64,000 nucleotides of DNA from Mortierella alpina (taxonomy: Eukaryota > Mortierellomycota > Mortierellomycetes > Mortierellales > Mortierellaceae), in the NCBI GenBank assembly GCA_029449245.1, contig JANATF010000001.1:1364001-1428000 (forward strand), written 5' to 3'. The stretch's first letter is position 1. Every line of letters begins with the position of its first letter. Below are positions 36,174 to 48,800 of the stretch, piece after piece. A program made the position numbers and the translations under genes. The notes under the pieces are model-generated. The model did no database searches. It saw only the letters and a program-made list of their open reading frames with translations, and was not told the DNA's origin.

Positions 36174-38559
36174 ATGGATAAGTCCGAGGTGTATAACGAA
36201 AAAACTCTTGCTGAGGAGAAAAAAGATATCCATGATATCGAGCCTCAGATTGAGCTCGATGAGGAGGATGACTCTCCTATTGAAGAGGTCCGAGTCACCG
36301 TTACAAGTAAGTGTTCCACAGTTCCCTTTGCCCCTCGATTCCATTATTATCTACGACATACCCTCGCCCACTTTGGCTTTTTTCTTTTCATTTGGGTATC
36401 TTTCTTTTCTTGACCTCTCCCATCAATCAAACCATACGGCTTCTGACCATATACCCGCGTCATGTTTACCCTCATTTGCAACAGACACGGATGATCCAAG
36501 CCTGCCTTACAACACCTTCCGCATGTGGTTCCTCGGTCTCGCTTTCACGGCTATTATCTCGTTCGTGAACGAGTTCTTTTACCTCCGTCAAACGACCGTC
36601 TCTATCGGCTATTCAGTCGTGGCTTTGATCTCCTTGCCTCTCGGACACTTCATGGCCCGTGTCCTGCCCACTCGGCAGTTCAACCTCTTTGGATGGAGGT
36701 TCTCGCTGAACCCAGGCCCATTCTCGATCAAGGAGCACGTCCTGATCGGCACCATGGCCGCCTGCAACTCTAGCACTGCTTACGCTGTCGATATTGTCAT
36801 TCTGCAAAATGTCTTTTACGGCGATCACAAGCCCTTCGTCGCTGGCTTGTTCTTGGTCCTCACCACCCAGATCACTGGTTTCGCCCTTGCTGGTGTGATC
36901 CGTCGCTTCTTGGTTCGCCCTGCACACATGATCTGGCCTGCCACTCTGGTGTCTGCATCGTTGTTCCGCTCGCTGCATTCCAGCTTGTCCGAGGACGATC
37001 ATGGTCGCATGCCGAGAATGAAGTACTTCCTGATTGTCGCCGGTGGCATGTTCTGCTACTACTGGCTTCCAGGCTACATCTTCCCCACCATCGGCACCAT
37101 TGCCTGGATCTGCTGGATCAACCCTGACAACCTTATCTTGTCTCAGCTCACGGGCTCTAATGGTCTCGGAATTGGTGTCATTGCCTTGGATTGGTCCGCT
37201 GCTTCGGCTTATGTCGCTCCCTTGGTCACCCCCTGGTTCGCTCAGGTCAACATCATTGTCGGTTTCATCCTCGTGGTGTACATCATGGTCCCCTGGACTT
37301 ACTACACTGATCTTTGGCACTCCAAGAACTTCCCCATCATCAGCGCTGGTCTGTTTTTGGAGAACGGCACCGCGTACAACAAGTCTCTTGTCTTGGACTC
37401 GAAGGGTCTCTTGGACGACGCCGCTTATATTGCTTATGGCCCCTTGCGCATGGACTCGTTCTTTGCCTTGACCTATGGTATTGGTTTCGCCGGTCTTTCC
37501 GCCACGGTGATGCACGTCCTCCTTTTCAATGGATCCGAAATTATTGCGCGCTGGAAGTCCGCACGTGCCGAGAACGAGGATATTCACTCCCGCCTGATGC
37601 GTGTATACCCTGAGGTCCCCGACTGGTGGTACGGTCTTTTGTTCGTCGTGACCTTTGCTCTCAGCATGGTCACCTGTGTCGTCTGGGATTACATGCCCTG
37701 GTGGGCTTTGCTCCTGTCCTTGGCCCTCGCCGCCTTCTTTGTCCTCCCAGTCGGTATTGTCCAGGCTGTGACGAACCAGCAGCCCGGTCTGAACATTGTC
37801 ACTGAGTACGTGATTGGTTACATGCTCCCTGGACACGCCATTGCCAACGTCACCTTCAAGACCTACGGTTATATCGTCAACGTTCAAGCACTCAACTTTG
37901 TATCGGATTTGAAGCTGGGACACTACATGAAGATCCCTCCTCAGGTTATGTTTATGGCTCAATTGGTCTCGTCCGTCATCTCTTGCATTATCAACCTCGG
38001 AACGGCCACCTGGTTGATCAACACCCGCCCTGGCATCTGCACTCCTGATGGATATCCCTTCACCTGCCGTTCCACCAAGACGTTTTACTCGGCCTCCATC
38101 ATTTGGGGTGCTATCGGTCCTGCTCGTGTCTTTGGTAACAAGGACGGCGCCCTCTACTCTACCGTTCAATGGGGTTTCCTTGTCGGTGCTCTCCTTCCTC
38201 TTATCTTCTGGGTTCTTTCCAAGAAGTTCACGAACGTAACATGGCTCAAGTATGTCCACTGGCCCGTGCTGCTCGCCGCCACGTCCAACATGCCCCCAGC
38301 TCTTCCTTACATGTACACCAATGGACTTTTCCTCGGCTTCATCTTTGCCTTCTTGCTGAGACGTTACCGTTATGATTGGTGGTCGCGTTATAATTACCTG
38401 ACCTCAGCAGCGTTCGACACAGGAGTCGCAGTCTCTGCTTTGGTGATCTTCTTTGCGCTCCAGTCCTCGAATATTGGTTTCCCTCACTGGTGGGGCAATC
38501 CAGCGGACGAGAACTTTGATCACTGCGCACTTGGTAGTGCCAACTACTATGGACAATAG
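36174..38559 (+). CDS. Oligopeptide transporter, OPT family (array copy 4)
   Basis: Two exons, 36174-36306 and 36485-38559; 735 aa. Motifs are LDEEDDSPIEEVRVTVT, NTDDPSLPYNTFRMWFLGL, FSLNPGPFSIKEHV and LGHYMKIPPQVMF, ending WWGNPADENFDHCALGSANY. It differs from its sisters by VNEFFYL where the others have VNQFFYL in the first membrane segment, placing an acidic residue there. Closest to copy 2. The antisense strand is open for 548 codons in codon register, meaning no TTA, CTA or TCA codon occurs in that stretch of the sense frame. A poly(A) signal lies at 38617-38622. Confidence 0.96.
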
Positions 38560-38616
38560 ACATTGCCTGTCTGTCATGCATTTTTTCTAATGTAGCTGTG
38601 TGTTTAAGGTTGTCGT

Positions 38617-38622
38617 AATAAA
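38617..38622 (+). terminator. Poly(A) signal of OPT copy 4
   Basis: AATAAA 58 bp after the stop codon, nearly the same distance as in copy 1. Confidence 0.5.
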
Positions 38623-39779
38623 TATCCCCCCTTCTTTGACATACACATTTGTTTTATATCCAAGTGGAGGGTGAATGAATCTAAAAGAGAGTGGTCGTTA
38701 GTTGGATACTGTTTGCTTAGATTTGAGTATGGCTGAAAATGCTTAGGGAGGGGCCATTTACTGAATTAGTGTAAGAGGAGAAGGTCAAGGGATGAGTGCC
38801 TGGTAGGGAGGGATGCGAGTCAAGCCAGTATGGCGGATAATGTACTAGTGTATGACAGGCACAAAAAGAATAAAAAAATAAATAAGGCGACAAGTACATA
38901 CGTTCTAAGAGAATGGGACCTGATCCTGCTTTTATATCAAGAGACCCTGCGGGAAAGGGCGGAAATTCATATGGTAACTCGGAATGCACTTCCTTTGCAC
39001 TGCCACGCACAATGTCGACTATCCCTGGGGCGGAAAGAGCGGCCGAGCGCCGCAGTATTAGCCAAGAGTTCATCATCAGCCCTCGGCATGACTCCCTGGG
39101 GTTCGGATGATAGACATCAAACGGTGTACAGTGCATGTGCGTTTTGCTTGGGCAGTCCACCTGAAGATAATGTACAAAACAAGACGTGTCGCTTAGGCCT
39201 CGGATCGGGGACAGAGGGCGTCCTGCCAGGAGAGCGTGGAGAGCGTGGGGACAGGGGCCGGGACACCACGTCTTTTGATTGGTAGCGAGCCTGTCATATG
39301 CGTTTTCTGCCAGCGGTGCCTGAGACTTTTTGTGAATAAAAAAAAACAACAAAGAGAGCCGTCTTGTGAGCCACGAAAGACGTCCAGTGCCTTCCTTGAG
39401 TCTCTTCTCAGTTTGCTTCATACGTGAGTCTTGAGCACTTGCAAGGGTATGGTGTCAATCTTGAGGTAGCTTGCAGTATGTTCATCCATGTAGCCACAGT
39501 GACGAGGAGATCTCTGCTTTGCCGGAACATTCTACATTACCTGTGGGCAGAGTATGTATTTTTTTGTCGGTCTGTCGGCATAACATCCGAACCAACAACA
39601 TTTCGCCGTATTTTTGTATTTCGCGCACTAGACTGACTTTGGTTCCGGGCTTGAATTTGGACCACACGGTTAACGATCCGTTCGCTCAACTCAATTTCTC
39701 GAGAGTGCGGCACTTCAAGTACAAAGCGCCTTGGGACAAGGAAGTACTTCGCATGGCGCGGCGGACTGCCAAGGGTTGT

Positions 39780-39787
39780 TATATAAA
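39780..39787 (+). promoter_or_regulatory. TATA box of OPT copy 5
   Basis: TATATAAA 264 bp before the chosen start codon. Confidence 0.55.
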
Positions 39788-40043
39788 TGAAACAGGTTCT
39801 TCATATTTGATCCTTTTTGCCAATCCCACCCACATCCTCCACCTCCATCTCCCTCTACACTCGTCCAGCTCGTCTCTTTTTCTAGTTGCCATGTTGTAAA
39901 TATCCATTTATCCATACCTACAAATCGTGCCTGTACATATCATCGAGACCAACTCGCCACTACGCCTTAATTGAACTGCTGGGAGCAAAACATCGCACAC
40001 AGTCTCTTCGTTTACACCTTTACACCACAAACCTCATCCTCGC

Positions 40044-42576
40044 ATGGAGACACACCACTCGGTCCTCCCACCTCCGCCACAGCCACCATTGCCGGCCCCG
40101 TTAATACCCTCGCTACAGCCACGAGACAGCTACAATGAAAAAGATATCAAAGACTATGGCGATTACAGGGAGGAGGGGAGTATAGAGCTCTCGGAGGACG
40201 AGAGCGATTCACCTATCGAGGAAGTCCGTGTAACGATATCAAGTAAGCAGCGACTCTTTTCTCATCTCTTGTCAGAAAAGGGGTGCTTTCACTGTACTTG
40301 GTCCACCCGCTTCTTTTTTTGCTGACTCTAACCCTCCCTTTTGCAATGATATCTCCTCCGTCGTTCTTTCAGACAGAGATGATCCTAGTACACCTTACAA
40401 CACTTTCCGGATGTGGTTCCTAGGCCTCATCTTCACGGCGATCATCTCCTTCGTCAACCAATTCTTTTACCTCCGTCAAACCAGTATCTCGATCGGTTAT
40501 TCCATCGTCGCCTTGCTCTCCCTTCCTATGGGCCACTTTCTGGCCAGGGTCTTGCCCACACGTCGATTCAGGATCCCTTTATTGTTTTGCCTTCCTACCT
40601 CCAAATACGGCTTTTCATTCACATTGAATCCGGGACCGTTCTCGATCAAGGAACATGTCTTGATCGGGACCATGGCCGCCTGTAATACCAGTACGGCCTA
40701 TGCCGTCGACATTGTCATTCTCCAAAAGGTGTTCTATCACGATGAAAAACCCTTCTTGGCAGGGTTGCTCCTCGTCCTCACCACTCAGATCACGGGCTTT
40801 GCGATTGCGGGCGCTCTCAGGAGGTTTCTGGTTCGACCATCGCAGATGGTCTGGCCGTCAACGCTCGTGACGGCATCCTTATTCCGAGGACTCCATGCTC
40901 GACAGAGCAGCAGAAGCAGCAACACACAGCCATCACCACACATTGATCAGGAAGTCGACTCCAGACCCGACGAGAGCAGCGAGTCCGATTCGGAGGATCA
41001 GACGAGGACCCCGAGATCCACCTATTTCTTGTGGGTGACTCTGGGCTCGTTTCTGTGGTACTGGTTCCCGGGATTCATCTTCCCCACGGTCGGCACGATC
41101 GCTTGGATCTGCTGGATTCAACCCGACAATGTAGTGCTGGCTCAACTGACGGGCGCCAATGGTCTCGGTATCGGGACGCTGACGTTGGATTGGTCCGCTG
41201 CCTCTTACTATGTGGAACCGCTCGTCACCCCTTGGTTCGCCCAAGTGAATATCTTGGTCGGGTTTGTCTTTGTCGCCTATATCCTCGTCCCCTGGGCCTA
41301 CTACACCAACCTCTGGGACTCGAAAACCTTCCCCATCATCAGTGCCAACCTGTTTCTGGAGAACGGAACGTTCTACGACGTGTCAACCGTCATGGGCCAG
41401 GACGGGTTTCTGGACGAGACGCTCTACCAGCAGTACGGCCCCCTCCGGATGACTTCTTTCCTCGCCTTGACGTACGGGATTGGGTTTGCAGGACTGACAG
41501 CGACAGTAGTGCACACGGTGTTGTATAATGGCAAGGATATGCTGGCACGGTACAAGTCGACGTTTGCGGACCGGGAAGATGTTCATTCCAGATTGATGCG
41601 GTCGTACCCAGAGGTGCCTGATTGGTGGTACATGCTCCTGTTCTTGGTCACGGTGGCGCTCAGCTTTGTGACCTGCGCTGTCTACGATCTCATGCCCTGG
41701 TGGGCCCTGATCCTCGCGTTGGTGATGGCGATTGCGTTTGTGCTACCCGTCGGGATCGTCACTGCGGTCACGAACCAGCAGCCTGGACTCAACATCGTGA
41801 CCGAGTACGTGATCGGATACCTCCTACCGGGACATGCGATCGCCAACGTCACCTTCAAGACCTATGGCTATATCGTGAATGTCCAGGCCTTGACCTTCAC
41901 GGCCGATCTGAAGCTAGGCCATTACATGAAGATCCCACCTCAGATCATGTTCCTGGTCCAAGTGGTGTCCAGCGTCGTCGCCTGTGTGATCAACTTGGGA
42001 ACTGCCACCTGGTTGATTCACTCTCGGCCAAAGATCTGCACGGATGAGGGATACCCATTCACCTGCAGATCCACGCGCACCTTCTATTCGGCTTCTGTCA
42101 TCTGGGGTGCCATTGGTCCAGCACGCGTCTTTGGCAGCAAGGACGGCGCCATTTATTCCCCCGTCACTTGGGGGTTCCTCATCGGCGCCGTCCTGCCGCT
42201 CCTCTTCTGGACCCTCTCCCGACAATTCCCCAAAATCGAATGGCTCAAGCTCGTGCACTGGCCTGTGCTCTTTGCCGCCACGTCCAACATGCCCCCAGCG
42301 CTGCCGTATTTCTACTCGAACGGATTGCTGATCGGCTTTGTCTTTGCGTTCCTGTTGCGTCGATACCGATACCCGTGGTGGTCCCGGTACAATTACCTCA
42401 CGAGCGCAGCGTTGGACACGGGCGTGGCTCTCGCCGGCCTGGTCATCTTCTTTGTGATCCAGGCCCCAGGCTTAGAGTTCCCGCACTGGTGGGGCAACCC
42501 GGACACGAGCCAACCGGATGTATCGCTGGACCATTGCGCCTATGGCGGACGCAACTTTTATGGCCATGCTGGATAG
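40044..42576 (+). CDS. Oligopeptide transporter, OPT family (array copy 5, divergent)
   Basis: Two exons, 40044-40242 and 40373-42576; 800 aa. Core motifs are kept: SPIEEVRVTIS, NRDDPSTPYNTFRMW, FTLNPGPFSIKEHV, LGHYMKIPPQIMF and a C-terminal WWGNP. Three additions set it apart. The N-terminus is Pro-rich (LPPPPQPPLPAPLIPSLQP) and about 22 residues longer. Ten residues, PLLFCLPTSK, are inserted before the NPG-containing segment with no splice sites around them. The cytosolic loop after the first bundle is about 25 residues longer and Ser/Asp/Glu-rich (SRPDESSESDSEDQTRTPRS). Codons are richer in G/C-ending and CGG types than in copies 1-4. It is probably the oldest or fastest-evolving member. 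Convergent with GCN1, 237 bp between stops. Confidence 0.95.
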
Positions 42577-42813
42577 GATAGGGACACACCCTTTGCCAAA
42601 GTAGATAATGCTGGATAGAACACCAAAGATATACCCCTAGCCTTCTCAGCTTCTGAGATCATTTGCCCATTGAGCATAAACAAGCGGCGTGACAAAAAAA
42701 CAACAATCAATTGTAAAATTATACAGAAAACACCTTGCCTCTCCCTATGTACGAAGTAGCTAAACACGACGCAGTATACTCTCCTCTATCGCTTTTTTTC
42801 CTCCCTTCATAAT

Positions 42814-45800
42814 TTACTCGTCGTCCTTACTACCAAGGTTCAATCCTCCAACAGAGTTCACTTCCGAGTCCTCCTCAACAGCCTCTGCATCCTCCTGACC
42901 ATGCAGCTGTTCCAGTCGCGTTCTCTCGTTGACCGCCAACTTGGACAAAATACGACGATGGTAGTCCGTCAGCGTCTTGCTGGCAGTCGTGTCAATCGAT
43001 CCCAGGTAGTTCTGGTACACCGAGTCATCCTTCTGCAGCTGCAATGCAAACAGCAACGCCCGCTCCGCAGCCAGCTTGATAGGAATCACACGCTCGCGAA
43101 CCGATGTCATCATCAATGGCACAACATGCGCCAGATGGGGCTCCATCAACCAAGGTGCCTGTCTTGCCACTGCACGGATGCTGACCAGAATCAGTCGCTT
43201 GGACTCGAGGTTGATGTCCTGCGTCAAGTACTGGCTCAGCTTCTTGATCAGTTCTCCGATCAGCTCCTGGTCCACCTGGTAAGGCTCGCTCGTCAGCATC
43301 TTGCCGATAGCCAACACTGCCGCTGTCGAGCTGCTCTCAACCGCGTTGGGGATCGCTGCAAGGGCTGCATTGGCCACCTCCTGAACGTGGCCAGTCTCGA
43401 TGAACAGCTGGGGCGATTCCACGAGCACAGAGTTGATGGCCAGCATGGACGCACTAAGAGGAACGTTATCGCCCAAGATCTGTGTCTGGATCAAGTACGC
43501 AGCCTCTTCAGCGTTCTGATGCTTGCAGAACGCACCGAGCACCTTTGCCGAAGCCAACCACATGGATTCTAAGAAACAAAAGATGAAAATAAAAATAAGT
43601 AACCATCGAATGAATGAATGAGCGTTGAACCAGACAGTGCGCAACTAGGAAGAATGATGATAGGACCAGATTGGCGAAAACAAAACTTACCAGGATTGCT
43701 GCTATCCATGCCCTCCATGACAACACCAATGACAGCGCGCTTAGCAACATCGCTCATGCCTGAGCCGATCTTGCTGACAACAGTCTCCAAGGCACCCATG
43801 ACGGTCTCCTTGACACCGGCCTCACTGGCCTTGATACCTGCGACCAACTCGGTCACAAGAGGATCAACTCTGGACTGGAGAGAGATTAGGATGCTGAGTG
43901 CAGCAGCAGCACGGACACGGACAGTGGCCGACGTAGGGTCCGTCAAGGACTTGATGAATGTGCGCTGCAGCTGGGGCAAGAATGGCTTGAGATGGGCAGG
44001 GACCTTCTGAAGGAGCAAGCTGTAGATGGGATGATAATCAAAATGTATAAACAGTATCAGTACGACCATGGCAATAGACACCCATGGTAACATTGGCAAT
44101 GATAAACACTGTAAAGGAGCATGGCCTTTAGACAATTTACCTAAGCGTGCTCAAGATGGCACTTTTGACCTCGCCAGGGTGGCGATCACCAACGATACGA
44201 ATCAAAGGACCTGTGATCTGAGTGACAAATGGCTTGAGAGCATCGGCCGACGTGCGTTGGATCAAGTCACCAATAGCCAGAGCAGAGGCCTCACGGATCG
44301 AGTTGGAGCCGTTCATGAGACCCTGCAAGAAGATGGGCAGCAAGGGCGCAATACCCTTGGGCAGGCAGAATCCAGGAAGGTCAACACCGGGCATGCCGAC
44401 AGCACGCACGGAGCGGCGCACTGATTGCACCAATCCTTCCAACTCGTCCTTGCGCACTGTCCGGGTGACAGCGTTCAGGGCAGACAGCGCACTGACAACA
44501 ACAGCATGCGTGCGATCGTCCAATAGATTGATCAACACACGAATCCAGTCCGACACATAGCGAGAGATGTCCTGACTCGACTCTGCACAGAATGTGGCCA
44601 AAATGTTGCATCCGGAAGAGCGCTTCGAAGCGTCCTCCGACTTGACCAGCTCAAAGAGCATCATCATCAGCGTGTGGGCACCATCGGCATTATCAATCGA
44701 CTGCAGTAGGGCGCAGATGGTCGTCTCCAAAGCTTCGAGAGTGTCCTCGTCAGTCTCGTTGACTTGCGACTGGATCAGTGCAGCCAGGACGTTGGTCAGA
44801 CGGCGGTTCAATGCAGTTCCAGCAACAGACACCAAGGATCCCAAGGCACGGGCATTGAATGCACTGATGGGCTGAGCAATCAAAGTGGGGATCAGGACAG
44901 GGAAGACCACGTTGGATCGGACCGCCATGATCTCCTTAAGACCCTCCAAAGCGTACTCGGACTTTTCGCCAGACTGGAGATTAGCCAACAACGAGGGCAG
45001 GATCTCATCAATAGCCTTGGGGCCAACGCATTGATGGAGGGTATCGAACGCCTGAGCAGCTGCCTCACGGACATCAGGAGATTCGTCCAAAAGAGCCTTG
45101 CGGACTGCAGGGATGATCGAGTCAACATAGTCGGAGACATGAACCTTGCCAGCAGTGGCCATGATCTCGGAGAGACCGATGCAGACTCCCTGGCGGGTGT
45201 CGCTCTCGGGGCTCTCGAGTCCAGCCTCCAGAATAGGGATAATCTCGGAAAGAACAGCTTCGCCTAGCTTGCGAACCAAGTCTCCCAGAGTGCGGGCTGC
45301 GACCATACGACGATCGTACGAGGTAGAGGCCAAGTTGCGAATGATCATCGACATGATCGTAGGCAAGATCTCTCTCAAAGTGCGAGGAGTGTTGGTGACC
45401 AAGGACTTCCAGACAGTGAGCGTAGCCTGGCGAACAATGGCTGAGCCATCCGCGCGTACAATGTACAGGGACGAAAGAACGCGGTCTCTGCGCTCGCGGC
45501 CAAGTACCTCCAACAGCTGCTTGCGGATGTTGTCGGAACGACCATACTCCTCGGGAGCGTCCTCCTCGCCCTCATCTTCACCGCTGCCGGCCTGCTTGCT
45601 GGTACCCGTGATACGGAAGAGCAAGTCACCCATGAGCTGCACCGAAGACTGACGGATACGCCAGTTGTCGTCGAACAATCCACGCTCCAGTTCGGGCAAG
45701 AGCAGATCTACAGCCTTGGTGGCGTAATTGTTGATGATCATTTGACCGGCCTTCAACGAGGCTTCTCTGACGTACTCGGATTCGTCTGCGAGACCCATCA

Positions 45801-48800
45801 GAATAGGAGGAATGATACGACCCAAGTACGGCTGGAAGCGCTGACCGAATGTAGCGGGGAGGTACACAAGCAATGAGATGAAACCCTCACGGATGTACGC
45901 CTTTGGCGAGTCCGTGTTGATGATGATCTCGGGAAGCAGGCCTTCCAAACGCTCCAGTCCAAGACCAGCAAGGACCTCCGAAAGACCCTGGGCGGCTCCT
46001 TGGCGATCGACACCTGAGGTGTCCGACTTGAGGGTATCAACGAGCTCGTGCACAAGATCAGGGAAGTTGTTCTCGCCCAGCTTTTCGACCAAAGTACCCA
46101 AGGCCTTGGCGGCTGTGGCACGTGCTTCAGGGACAGGGTCAATGAGGACCTCCTTGACACCAGGCAAGAGGCGAGGCAAGTAAGGAATAAGATCCTTCTG
46201 GTCCGTCAATGAGGCCATGTTACCGACAATCTGCGAAGCCTTCTTCTTGATGTCCGTCTGACGCTCACGAAGACCACGCTCCAAAATTGGCATAACCAAG
46301 GCCAGCGAGGGCGAGTCGATGTAATGAACAAACGACGTTCCCAAAAGGGCGGTGAGAGCAGGGTGTGTCTTGCTGTTGGGATCGCAGAGCGCAGCCATCA
46401 TGATGGGCACAAGGTCCTGAATCTCGGGGTTGGAGATAACCTCACCAAACTGGGTCAGAGCCAGGCGAGCGGCATCCTGGACGGCGGTGTGAGAGTCGGT
46501 CAAAACATCCGAAAGACGGGGGATGATGGTGGGCAGGGAGATGGAGAGCTGCTTAGGGGCACAGAAGGCCATGGAGCCCAGCAATTCGACCGATCCCTTC
46601 TTGGTACGCCATTGTCGGTCATCCAAGCCAGCCAGCAACGAAGGCATAATCAACTTCACACAGTGTCCCGAGAGCTTGCCCATGATGGCACGAGAGGTAT
46701 CGGCAGTAGCCTGGCGCACATCTGTGACGGAATCACCAAAGCAAACGAGCAGCAACGGCAAGATTTGGATAACGTAGGGTTCGAAGAGACGGCCAAGCGT
46801 CTGGGACAGGGTCTCAAAAGCGATCATGGCTCCCTCACGCGCATGGGCGTCCTTCTTATCATCGACAGCCGCCTTAAGGGAGGCCATGACTGAGAACTCT
46901 TTGAGAGCAGAGATTCCGCGTCCCTTGATCACACCAGCAAGACCGTACGCTGCTCCGCGGCGCTCAGAGTACTTCTTGGAGTGGAAAGTCTTGTCCGTGA
47001 GGCTCTTCAGCAGCTCTGGAACCTGATTGGGAATGCACTTGATCAGGCCTGGCAAGCAGTTGGCGACAGCTACCTGCACAGGTTCCGAAGGCGTATTCAG
47101 CGTCTCGATCAGCTTTTGAACAGCAGATGGAATCTTGGGCGAAGATGGGTCCAAATGACGGGCAAGAGCACCAAAGAGAATGACGGCCGACTCGCGGATG
47201 CGGTCGTGGGTCTCAGAGTTGCGGGCGGGCTCCGACAGGTAGTTTTCAAAGACAGGGATCAAAGTGTGAACGTTCTCTGCGCCGTGTGCAGTGATCATGG
47301 CAAGACCGGCGTCCAACATGCCCTGACGGACGTCTGAGCTGCGGTCACCCAGTGCATCCTGACGGATAAGGAACTCGGCAAAAGGCTGGAGGTCACTGGC
47401 GGTCATCATGGGGGCAATGTTCTTCAAGGCCATGGACAATCCAAAACGCTGGTCCGTGGGGTCCTGTCTGCTCATAGACTCTTGAATAAGCATGCCGTAT
47501 TCGTTAAACTGGGGCACAATTGGCTGGGCCTTCTCGTGATACAAGATGTAGATGGCGTTCAATGTGGCAGTGACAGTGTTGGGGTAGAGTTTGACTGCAC
47601 CGGCGATGGCCTTTCCTGCAGCCTGACGGACGAATCCGTTCTGGTGCACAACATAGGGGAGCAATGCATCCGCATAGGTTGGCTCGACCTCCATTCCATT
47701 GTCCTCCCAAAGCTCAAAGGCCAGCTTGGCATTGGTGGTGTCCTCGTCATAGCAGGCAGTCCACAGCTCACGAGAAAAGTCGATGACGGTCAGCTCCAGA
47801 GGCTCAAGGGCACCAAGGGCAGCCTGACGAACCAACATCTCGTTGTAAAGCAAGCCCCCCAGCAGTGTGTTGATCTCATCGAGACTGGCGGTCTCGCCCA
47901 TAGAGTGAGTCAAGTCGCCCAGGGAGGTCCTAGCAATCTTGGCGAGCTGAGGATATTCCTTGATAATGGAGAGCAAAGAGTCGATCATTTCCTTGCGGGG
48001 TAAAGCGTCCGAAGCTCCCGACAGCGTGTGGTATGAGACAACGTCGACAGCAATCTGAACCTGCTCCTGCGAGACCTCCTTGGCATCGGCGGCCGACTTT
48101 TCCTGACTGACAATGCCACCATTTTGAAGAACATTGTGGATCAAAGGGAAGCAGTACGCAAAGCTGGACGGAAGCAGAGCCTGCTTCTCGGTCACAAAGC
48201 GGAGGCGGTAGAGAACACGGGATACAAGCTCCTCCAAGGGTTCTTCCTGCCAGTTCTCGGGCACCTCCTTGACATCCAAACTACGCAGTGTGGCCAAGGC
48301 CAGAGGCTCGCGGATCGAATCGAGACGGTCTGAGAGGCAGCGACCCACAGTCAAGTAGGTGTCCACAGCGACCGATCCAAGGAGAGGACCGCCGCGCTTG
48401 ACGACACCGTTCAACAAGAGTCTTACCAGCTCCACTAGTCTGCTGGTCAGCTCGACAGCGTTGCCGTCAATCAAGGCACGAATCGTGGCCAGACCGCGCA
48501 CAAGATGAACGTAGGTGTTCTGGACCGACTTGCGGATATTGGATTCCTTTGCGAGCTGAGCATCGACTGTTGCTTGTTCATCCCTTGTCAGCTTTGGCGA
48601 CGAGGCGGCAGCTGCAGTTGTAGAGGGCTTTTTGGTGGAAGAAAGGGCCTTCTTGACATCGCGGTTGAACTTTTGCTCATCAAAGCCAGGACGACTACGA
48701 TCAGGTCCTCCTTGCTTCTTCATGCCCTTCAAGACGTCGACGAAAAGTTCGCCCTCGGGGTGCTTCCAAATGCCGATCTCCTGCTCGCCAATGTTGTCCA

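Larger units (their letters stand above)
38560..40043. other. Spacer between OPT copies 4 and 5
   Basis: About 1.5 kb. AATAAA at 38617-38622 is a likely poly(A) signal of copy 4. Short open frames only. The copy 5 promoter, with a TATA box, is at the right end. Confidence 0.55.

Noticed and set aside
36613-38259. 548-codon minus-strand open frame opposite OPT copy 4 (and 460 codons opposite copy 3)
   Set aside because: It is in codon register with the OPT gene and is made of charged low-complexity sequence; it arises from codon bias in the sense gene.
40579-40608. A micro-intron explaining the ten-residue insertion in OPT copy 5
   Set aside because: The 30 nt lack GT and AG boundaries in suitable positions and are far shorter than the introns in this window.
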